A DNA stretch of 11,683 bases. Source: Bifidobacterium sp. UBA744. Lineage in GTDB: Bacteria > Actinomycetota > Actinomycetes > Actinomycetales > Bifidobacteriaceae. Positions 5,891 through 11,683 of this stretch are shown here, in pieces. The stretch covers positions 699 through 12,381 of the forward strand of contig DBKS01000056.1 in assembly GCA_002298605.1 (NCBI GenBank), written 5' to 3'. The notes beneath the pieces were generated by a model. It was not told the DNA's origin. It searched no databases and was given only the letters and a program-made list of their open reading frames with translations. Position 1 is the first letter of the stretch. Every line of letters starts with the position of its first letter. The position numbers were made by a program, and so were the translations under genes.

Positions 5891-8587
5891 GTGCGCAAGC
5901 ATCCGGGCGACCTCGTGTCCCATATCCGCATCAACGAACGAGTCGAGCCAGTCGATCTGCCATCCGGAGAGGCCATCACCGTACGATGGTGGCCCGTGCC
6001 GAACGCCACGGCACACCGCGTGCTGCTCCTCGACCGCCCGCATGGCGGCACGACACTCTGGCGATCCGATCCCATCGGCAACGGCAATGAGGCCGTCCTC
6101 CCCGGCATTGCGACCACACCCGCATCCCGCCACTGGCTGGTCATCGAAACGACGTTCCCCGACGGGATCACAACGCATTCTGCGCCCGTCACCTTCGGCA
6201 CGGCACCATCGAAGCTGCAGGACGAGCGGATCACACCCATCTGGGCGAGCCCGGCCACCGCCGCAGCCAACAAAGGCGAACAGGGCGACCCCAATGCGGG
6301 CACAGTCCCCGCGTTCTCGGGCCTGCGGGAATCCGACAGCGACGCCGGCGACGAGTTCTTCCAGCGTCCGACCATCAGGCAAACCAGGCACAACGGGCTC
6401 GGCTGGGCGTTCATGCGCCACGAATTCACACTGCCCGACGAGCCGGTCCTGTGGGCCACACTGCATGTCACCGCGGCAAGCGTCAAACCCGGACGGCAAT
6501 TCGTCTACCGTGCATGGGTCAATGGCAAGTTCGTCGGACTTGGACCCACCTTCCCCACGCATGACGAGGCTCGCACCGACGGATTCGACGTCACGAACCT
6601 GCTCAAGCCAGGCCGGGCCAATGCCATCGGCGCACTGGCCTGGACGCTGGAGGACCGCCGCTTCCTCGCCCGGCTCGACATCACCCTGACCTCCGGCCGT
6701 ACACTGCATATCGGCACCAATCACGATTGGAAGGCCATCGTGGGCAACGCCGCCTATCCGGATTCACTGTCCACCGGCACCCAATACTGCGAGTCGCCCG
6801 CCGAGGATCTCCAGACCCGGCACTATCCCTTCGGCTTCGCGCAGCCGTCATTCAACGACTCGGCATGGGCGCCGGCCGAAGAGCAGCCGCCGTTCGCCCG
6901 GTTGGAGCCCAATCCCGCCGACAAAGTAACCGTCGTCTACAACAAGCCCGCATCGGTCAGCCGCACCCCCAACGGCCACGTGATCATCGACTTCGGTCGC
7001 GCATGGATGGGAGGCATCCGTCTGACGCTCGCATCGCCGCTCGACTCGGATGCGGATATTCGCATCCGCTACGGTGAAGTGCTGAATCCGGACGGGTCGG
7101 TCAAATACCGGCTCAGCGCCTTCAACACCTATGAGGAGACGTGGCATATCACCCCCGACGCCCCCGCCGTCGAAACCTGGGGACTCAAGGTCTTCCGCTA
7201 CGTCGAGCTCATCGGCGCCGACGACGACGCCTCCCAAGCCGCCGTGCAGGCCATCGCCGACCACCCCGAAACCGTCGCGGCCTCCGCCATCGTCTACCCT
7301 TTCGACAAGCAGACCGGTTCGTTCCAGTCCAGCGACACCACGCTCAACCGCGTATGGGAACTGTGCCGCAACACCATCGAGGCGTTCAGCGGACCGATCT
7401 ACGCCGATTCCTGGACCCGCGAGCGTGCAGCCTATGAGGCGGACGCCTGGCTGCAATGGCGGTCCCATCTTGCGCTCGACGACGCGCCAAGCGTGGGGGC
7501 ATATTCCATCGACTATCTCATCGCCAATCGCACATGGCCCACCGAATGGCCGTTGTACCTGATTCTCGCGGTGCACGACGCGTGGATGGCCACCGGCTCA
7601 CTCGCCCAGGCCCGCCGCGAATATGATCGGCTCGCCGGACTGCTCCCCGATCGCCATCTTGACGACCGTTCCGGCTTCATCGTCAAGGACCCGGGCGATT
7701 CCTCGGCGACCGACGGCGACCTGGTCGACTGGCCGCCGGCGGAACGCGATGGATTCACCTTCGGTCGCGTGAACACCGTGATCAACGCACTGGCCTCCCA
7801 GGCATACGCGGATATGGCCGATCTGGCCAAGGCCCTGGGGCGCGCCGACGACGCGGCCCGGTATGCTGGCGTCGCCACGCGTATGCGCCAGGCGATCAAC
7901 GACAGGCTGTTCGACGACTTTCAGGGCGCCTATCTCGACGGCATCGATTCCGGCCCGGACGGCACACTCATCAACCACGCCTCCGAACACGCCTCGGCAT
8001 TCGTCCTGGCCTTTGCCGACGTGCCGCGGAAGCGTCTCCCCCGTCTCGCCAGATTCCTCGGGGCCAAGGGCATGGCCTGCTCGGTATACGCGGCGGCCAT
8101 CCTGCTTGAGGGGCTGTACCGGCATGGTTTCGGCTCGCTGGCCACCAAGCTCATCGCCTCGCACAGCCATCCCCGCAGCTGGTGGAACATGCTCCGCGCC
8201 GGCGCGGGCGGCACGTCGGAAGGCTGGGACGTGTCGATCAAGGGCAATACCACCTACTCGCATCCCTGGGCGTCGTCCCCCGCATACCTCCTGCCTCAGG
8301 GCATGCTCGGGATTCGCCCCATCGAACCGGGATATCGCTGTTTTGAGGTCCGACCGCAACTTGACGGCGTCCGGCACGCCTCCGCCACCCTGCCATGCCC
8401 CTACGGCGAGATACGCGCCGACGCGCGATTAGGCGAGGCCGGCACCACGGAGCTCGAACTCGACGTACCCGCCATGACCCGCGCCACCGTGCGGATCAAC
8501 GGCACGGCAGTCACCGTTCAGGGACCGCGGCACATCGTCTGTGACGGGTCTTCGCAGACGTCTCTCCTCCCCGAAAACAAGGGTTGA
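5891..8587 (+). CDS. GH78-type alpha-L-rhamnosidase, cytoplasmic
   Basis: This is a predicted inverting glycoside hydrolase that removes terminal alpha-L-rhamnose from small glycosides. From GTG 5891 it is 898 aa. Domains in order: an Ig/Fn3-like N-terminal region (about 10-100); a rhamnosidase N-domain beta-sandwich (about 150-300, with YRAWVNGKFVGLGP); a second beta-domain (about 364-465, VIIDFGRAWMGG); an (alpha/alpha)6 catalytic barrel (about 470-800); and a C-terminal beta-domain beginning near GIRPIEPGY (about 807). Asp506, Glu511 and Asp518 in DSWTRERAAYEADA keep the D-x4-E-x6-D spacing of Asp567/Glu572/Asp579 in Bacillus RhaB, with Glu511 as likely general acid. Glu777 (TSEGW) is the likely base. 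The usual DCP signature is replaced by DSW. There is no signal peptide, so it acts on imported substrates. No rhamnose catabolic gene adjoins it. The family is confident; the natural substrate is unknown. Confidence 0.88.
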   Translation: MRKHPGDLVSHIRINERVEPVDLPSGEAITVRWWPVPNATAHRVLLLDRPHGGTTLWRSDPIGNGNEAVLPGIATTPASRHWLVIETTFPDGITTHSAPVTFGTAPSKLQDERITPIWASPATAAANKGEQGDPNAGTVPAFSGLRESDSDAGDEFFQRPTIRQTRHNGLGWAFMRHEFTLPDEPVLWATLHVTAASVKPGRQFVYRAWVNGKFVGLGPTFPTHDEARTDGFDVTNLLKPGRANAIGALAWTLEDRRFLARLDITLTSGRTLHIGTNHDWKAIVGNAAYPDSLSTGTQYCESPAEDLQTRHYPFGFAQPSFNDSAWAPAEEQPPFARLEPNPADKVTVVYNKPASVSRTPNGHVIIDFGRAWMGGIRLTLASPLDSDADIRIRYGEVLNPDGSVKYRLSAFNTYEETWHITPDAPAVETWGLKVFRYVELIGADDDASQAAVQAIADHPETVAASAIVYPFDKQTGSFQSSDTTLNRVWELCRNTIEAFSGPIYADSWTRERAAYEADAWLQWRSHLALDDAPSVGAYSIDYLIANRTWPTEWPLYLILAVHDAWMATGSLAQARREYDRLAGLLPDRHLDDRSGFIVKDPGDSSATDGDLVDWPPAERDGFTFGRVNTVINALASQAYADMADLAKALGRADDAARYAGVATRMRQAINDRLFDDFQGAYLDGIDSGPDGTLINHASEHASAFVLAFADVPRKRLPRLARFLGAKGMACSVYAAAILLEGLYRHGFGSLATKLIASHSHPRSWWNMLRAGAGGTSEGWDVSIKGNTTYSHPWASSPAYLLPQGMLGIRPIEPGYRCFEVRPQLDGVRHASATLPCPYGEIRADARLGEAGTTELELDVPAMTRATVRINGTAVTVQGPRHIVCDGSSQTSLLPENKG

Positions 8588-8661
8588 GCTATCCCCCGCC
8601 CCTTGTTAAGCTTGCTGCTGGAGTTTTATTTGCAGCATCTCATGTAGGCGGGTATACGTTC
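8588..8661 (+). promoter_or_regulatory. AT-richer spacer with possible transporter promoter
   Basis: This stretch is visibly richer in A/T than the genes around it and contains overlapping promoter-like pairs: TTGTTA (8603-8608) with TTTATT (8625-8630), 16 nt apart, and TTGCAG (8630-8635) with TATACG (8653-8658), 17 nt apart. The first pair would leave a short leader carrying the weak ribosome site AGGCGGG (8646-8652). All matches are partial. The frame of the next gene is open throughout this spacer, starting from a TTG that overlaps the rhamnosidase stop, but the sequence looks non-coding. Confidence 0.35.
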
Positions 8662-10578
8662 ATGATTTCCAAAATCCTTTTGGGATTACCAGGCGCCGAT
8701 TTCCGCAAATCCGTATGGCTGGGTGTGCTTTCGGCGCTTGCGTCCCTATGCGAAGTGACGATGGTGATAGTCGTCTGCCTGACTGCGGGCAATCTGCTGG
8801 GCCTGTCCGTTCCCCCATGGACCCTGCCCATTGCGGGCGACACCACGGCGGCGCTGATCACCATGGTGGTGCTGATCGTCGTCGAGTTGGCGGCCAGATG
8901 GGCCTCCAACTTGATCTCCATCGCCGTGGCGGGCAAACTGAGCGACCAATTGGCCGACGCCATGTATCTGGGCATGTTCCGCCCCGAGCGCAACAATGCG
9001 GCGCGAATCCAGCGGGACGACGAAAACAAGCCGCTCGCCAACCAATCGCTGGCATTGCTGTCGGTTGAGGGAACCAAGGCCATCATCAACTATTTCACCG
9101 GCTATATTCCCAATTTCATTCAGGTGATGGGCGTGCTGCTGGTCACCGCCATCACGGTCATGCCGCTGAACTGGGCCGCCGGGCTGGCGCTGATCCTCGG
9201 CATGGTGGCGCTGCCCGTGGCCGCCAACGCCTCGCGCGCAAAGGACATGGCCGTGCAGATGAAGCAGCTCAAGGAATACGAGCACGTGGGCCTGCATTTC
9301 GAAGAGGCGCTGCGCGGCCTCGGCACGCTGAAGATCTTCAACGCCGACCATCGCACCGCGAAAAACCTCCATAAGGATTCCGAAGGGTTCCGCCGCATCA
9401 CGATGGATGTGCTCGCCGGGCAGCTGCGATCCCTGATCGCCTCCGATCTGGTGATTTATCTCGCCGTGATACTGGCGACGGTGCTTGCCATCATCACAGG
9501 CGGCGACTCGGCTAATTCGATGATGGTGGCCGTCATCGTCATCGTGGCCGGCGTCAGGCTGTTCGCCCCGGAGCGCCAGCTGGTGTATCTGTCGCATCAG
9601 GCGGCGGTCGCCATCAAACAGGGCAGGGCCATCACCGCAGCCATCGGACACGGTAGGAACAACGCGGCAGCCTCGCCATCCAGCAACGCCGCCGACACGA
9701 ACTCGGCTCAAACTGCTCAGACGACTCAGACGACTCCGGACGCACAGCCGCTCCGCATCAACGACGGCATTGTCGCCAAGGGGCTGAGCTTCACCTATGC
9801 CAACGGCTTCAAGGCACTGCGCGACATCGATCTCAATCTGCCGGTGATGGGCCATGTGGCGATTTGCGGCCCCTCCGGATCCGGCAAATCCACTCTGGCG
9901 AGCCTGTTCACCGGAGAGCGGCGCGACTACGAGGGCAGTTTGAAAATCGGCGGCGTGGAGCTGCGCGACATACGCCAGCAGCAGCTCATCGACATCGAAA
10001 CCGTGGTGCGCGGCACCGACCACCTCTTCTCCGGTTCGCTGCGCTACAACCTCGACCCGGCGGCCAGGGGATTCAGCAACCACGACTTCGACGCCGTGCT
10101 GCGCGGCGTGGATCTCGACAGGGAGATCTCCGACCGCACCGGGTACAAAACCCAGGTGGAGCCCAATGGCGGCAACTTCTCCGGCGGCCAGAAGCAGCGG
10201 CTGATCATCGCCCGCGCCCTGTTGCGCCACACTCCGATCTACATTTTCGACGAGGCGACCAGCGCGGTCGACCGCGACCATGACGAGACGCTGTCCAATC
10301 TGATCACCCGTTTGGCGCAGAACGCGCTGGTCATCACCATCACCCACCGTCTGGCGGGCATCCGCAACGCCGACGACATCATCGTGCTTGACCGTGGAGT
10401 GATCGCCGAACAAGGCGACTTCTACACGCTGATCAACGGCGATGGCCTGTTCGCCGCCGAATGGCAGGAGCAGGAGCGCCTGGAGCGCACGGACGCCACG
10501 TCCGGCGACGACACCAATGACGACCGCGGCGACAGCTTCGTCGCCGCAACACCTGACGATTCGGAGGTGGCGCAATGA
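8662..10578 (+). CDS. ABC exporter half-transporter (CydD-like), permease plus ATPase
   Basis: This is one half of a probable heterodimeric membrane exporter. From ATG 8662 it is 638 aa. Hydrophobic blocks near 17-46, 64-90, 144-190 and 258-305 fit the six-helix type I exporter core. A polar Ala/Thr/Gln linker (about 333-362) leads to the ATPase domain. This has Walker A GPSGSGKST (403-411), signature FSGGQ (506-510), Walker B IYIFDE with Asp530 and catalytic Glu531, and switch His562 (ITHR). The Q-loop glutamine is missing: VVRGTDHLF has Gly451 in that place. The C-terminal tail is acidic and low-complexity. A TTG at 8584 overlapping the previous stop would add 26 residues but has no usable ribosome site. 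The general CydD/CydC resemblance rests on family pattern, not a strict signature, and the substrate is unknown. Confidence 0.85.
   Translation: MISKILLGLPGADFRKSVWLGVLSALASLCEVTMVIVVCLTAGNLLGLSVPPWTLPIAGDTTAALITMVVLIVVELAARWASNLISIAVAGKLSDQLADAMYLGMFRPERNNAARIQRDDENKPLANQSLALLSVEGTKAIINYFTGYIPNFIQVMGVLLVTAITVMPLNWAAGLALILGMVALPVAANASRAKDMAVQMKQLKEYEHVGLHFEEALRGLGTLKIFNADHRTAKNLHKDSEGFRRITMDVLAGQLRSLIASDLVIYLAVILATVLAIITGGDSANSMMVAVIVIVAGVRLFAPERQLVYLSHQAAVAIKQGRAITAAIGHGRNNAAASPSSNAADTNSAQTAQTTQTTPDAQPLRINDGIVAKGLSFTYANGFKALRDIDLNLPVMGHVAICGPSGSGKSTLASLFTGERRDYEGSLKIGGVELRDIRQQQLIDIETVVRGTDHLFSGSLRYNLDPAARGFSNHDFDAVLRGVDLDREISDRTGYKTQVEPNGGNFSGGQKQRLIIARALLRHTPIYIFDEATSAVDRDHDETLSNLITRLAQNALVITITHRLAGIRNADDIIVLDRGVIAEQGDFYTLINGDGLFAAEWQEQERLERTDATSGDDTNDDRGDSFVAATPDDSEVAQ
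9707..9736 (+). repeat. 9-bp tandem repeat in the transporter linker
   Basis: CTCAGACGA occurs twice in tandem (9716-9733), preceded by a degenerate copy CTCAAACTG (9707-9715) and followed by a partial CTC. It encodes the AQT-AQT-TQT stretch between the membrane and ATPase domains. Because the unit is three codons, copy-number change would keep the frame. Confidence 0.75.
10563..10567 (+). promoter_or_regulatory. Ribosome binding site of the second half-transporter, inside the first
   Basis: GGAGG at 10563-10567 lies 7 nt before ATG 10575, within the last codons of the upstream gene. With the ATGA stop/start overlap this points to translational coupling and roughly equal synthesis of the two subunits. 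Confidence 0.75.
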
Positions 10579-11683
10579 TCGCCCGCATGTTCCGACAGAT
10601 CAAACCGCTGATCGGCGTTGAGATCAAAGCCATTGTCTGCGGCTCCCTCGGCTATCTGCTGGCGGTGTTCGCGGTGTTGTCCGGCGTTATCGGCGTGGTC
10701 GGCTGGTTCCGGGGCGCGCCCAATTGGGCGATGATCGCGGCTGCCATTGCCTGCGGTCTGCTGTCCGGGCCGTGCGCCTATGGTGAGCAGCTCAACAACC
10801 ACGAGCTCGCGTTCCGTCTGCTTCGCGACATTCGCACCGCGGTGTTCGACAAGATGCGCCGGCTTGCCCCGGCCAAGCTCAAGGAGCGAGGCCGCGGCAA
10901 TCTGGTCACCGTGCTCACCGAAGACATCGAGCTGCTTGAACTGTTCTACGCCCACACGCTCTCCCCCATCGCCATTGCGGCGATCTGCTCCATCGTCAAC
11001 AGTGTGGTGCTCGCCATCATCAATCCATGGCTGGGATTGGCCGCCATCGTCTCGTATGCGCTGGTGGGCGTCGCGTTGCCGGTGATATTCGCCAAGGCGA
11101 TCGGGCAAACCGCGTTTGAGGAGCGCGAGCGCCAGGGCCGGCTGCATACGGATCTTCTGGAATCGCTGGATGGACGACGCGAACTCATTGCGCTGGACGC
11201 GAGCCGCAACACCCAGGCGCGTCTCAAGGCCGACACCGATGCGACGACCGCGGCGCGACGCGAAACCCGGCGCGTGACCGGCGCCAACTCGCTGACCACC
11301 GACATCGTCACGTTGGTATGCATCGCCATCTTCACACTGCTCGTGTGGTGGCAAATCGAACTCGGCGGCATGACGGATCCGGGCATGACGCTGGGCGCGC
11401 TGGGCGCGTTCATCGTCTCGTTCCCGCCGGTGATCGCGGTGTCCCGTCTGGGTTCGGGCATCCAGCCGACCTTTGCCGCCGCGCGACGCGTCTTCGCCTT
11501 GATGGACGAGGAGCCGGCCGTCCGCGAGCATGAAGGCGACAGCGGCGCCATGCTCGCCGAGTTCACCGGCATCACCGCATCCGAAGTGACCTTCCGCTAT
11601 CCCTCCGGCCCACAGGCGCTGCGCGATGTGAACCTCACGATCCGCCCCGGGGACATCATCGGCGTGCAGGGGGAGAACGGCGC
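10575..11683 (+). CDS. ABC exporter half-transporter (CydC-like), partial at window end
   Basis: This is the second half of the same probable heterodimeric exporter. ATG 10575 overlaps the previous stop as ATGA, and 369 complete codons are visible. Hydrophobic segments near 17-43, 50-66, 128-175 and 243-290 form a type I exporter membrane domain. The stretch LAFRLLRDIRTAVFDKMRRLAPAKL (79-102 region) followed by GNLVTVLTEDIELL resembles the coupling region of CydC-like subunits. The ATPase domain begins near 332 (ITASEVTFRYPSG) and the window ends inside Walker A (GVQGENG, 363-369). The rest of the ATPase domain lies beyond the edge. CydDC of Escherichia coli exports cysteine and glutathione and supports cytochrome bd assembly. 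No cytochrome gene is in view, so that role is not shown here. Confidence 0.85.
   Translation, partial: MIARMFRQIKPLIGVEIKAIVCGSLGYLLAVFAVLSGVIGVVGWFRGAPNWAMIAAAIACGLLSGPCAYGEQLNNHELAFRLLRDIRTAVFDKMRRLAPAKLKERGRGNLVTVLTEDIELLELFYAHTLSPIAIAAICSIVNSVVLAIINPWLGLAAIVSYALVGVALPVIFAKAIGQTAFEERERQGRLHTDLLESLDGRRELIALDASRNTQARLKADTDATTAARRETRRVTGANSLTTDIVTLVCIAIFTLLVWWQIELGGMTDPGMTLGALGAFIVSFPPVIAVSRLGSGIQPTFAAARRVFALMDEEPAVREHEGDSGAMLAEFTGITASEVTFRYPSGPQALRDVNLTIRPGDIIGVQGENG

Noticed and set aside
4390..6486. A 698-codon open frame on the minus strand across purD and the rhamnosidase start
   Set aside because: It lies antisense to two well-supported genes, spans a terminator hairpin, and its translation is low-complexity with no family motif. 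Long antisense frames are common in high-GC genes.
8746..10575. A 609-codon open frame on the minus strand opposite the first ABC subunit
   Set aside because: It is a shadow of the ABC gene whose motifs are clear on the plus strand. Its translation is rich in His, Asp, Gly and Gln, without recognisable domains.
1..11683. Mobile element, CRISPR array, tRNA or rRNA in the window
   Set aside because: No transposase or integrase motif, no spaced direct repeats and no RNA gene signature was seen by reading both strands. The genes show a uniform composition apart from the short spacers.

Overview
The window reads as chromosomal DNA from a high-GC Gram-positive bacterium, most probably a Bifidobacterium. 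This is an inference from several signs: GC-rich genes with G/C-biased third codon positions, strong AGGAGG ribosome binding sites mixed with TTG and GTG starts, an actinobacterial-type LexA box (CGAAC-N4-GTTCG), and a PurF of the propeptide-bearing Bacillus/actinobacterial type. I see no tRNA, rRNA, CRISPR array, transposase or phage structural gene.

Layout. (1) Positions 32-1681, minus strand: a Y-family (UvrX/UmuC-like) translesion DNA polymerase. At its 3' side the ribosome binding site and first codons of another minus-strand gene run off the left edge. (2) Positions 1682-1854: a divergent intergenic region holding a perfect LexA/SOS operator for the polymerase and a likely promoter for the purine genes. 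(3) Positions 1855-5790, plus strand: purF-purM-purD, three genes of de novo purine synthesis in one operon, closed by a perfect 15-bp hairpin. (4) Positions 5891-8587: a large cytoplasmic GH78-type alpha-L-rhamnosidase with its own likely promoter. (5) Positions 8662-11683: two ABC half-transporters overlapping by ATGA, of the CydD/CydC-like heterodimeric exporter type. The second is cut by the window end inside its Walker A motif.

How the parts work together. PurF makes phosphoribosylamine from PRPP and glutamine, PurD joins it to glycine, and PurM closes the imidazole ring later in the same pathway. The polymerase is a separate, DNA-damage-inducible unit that shares only the upstream spacer with purF. 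The rhamnosidase would release L-rhamnose from small rhamnosides inside the cell, but no rhamnose uptake or catabolic gene lies here. The ABC pair probably forms one heterodimeric exporter whose substrate cannot be read from the sequence.

The points most worth a second look are: the SOS box; a PurF that keeps three of the four cysteines known to ligate the 4Fe-4S cluster in Bacillus subtilis PurF; an ABC subunit without the Q-loop glutamine; and a rhamnosidase with an altered catalytic-loop signature. No wholly new system is evident. Most of the window is recognisable housekeeping and accessory metabolism.
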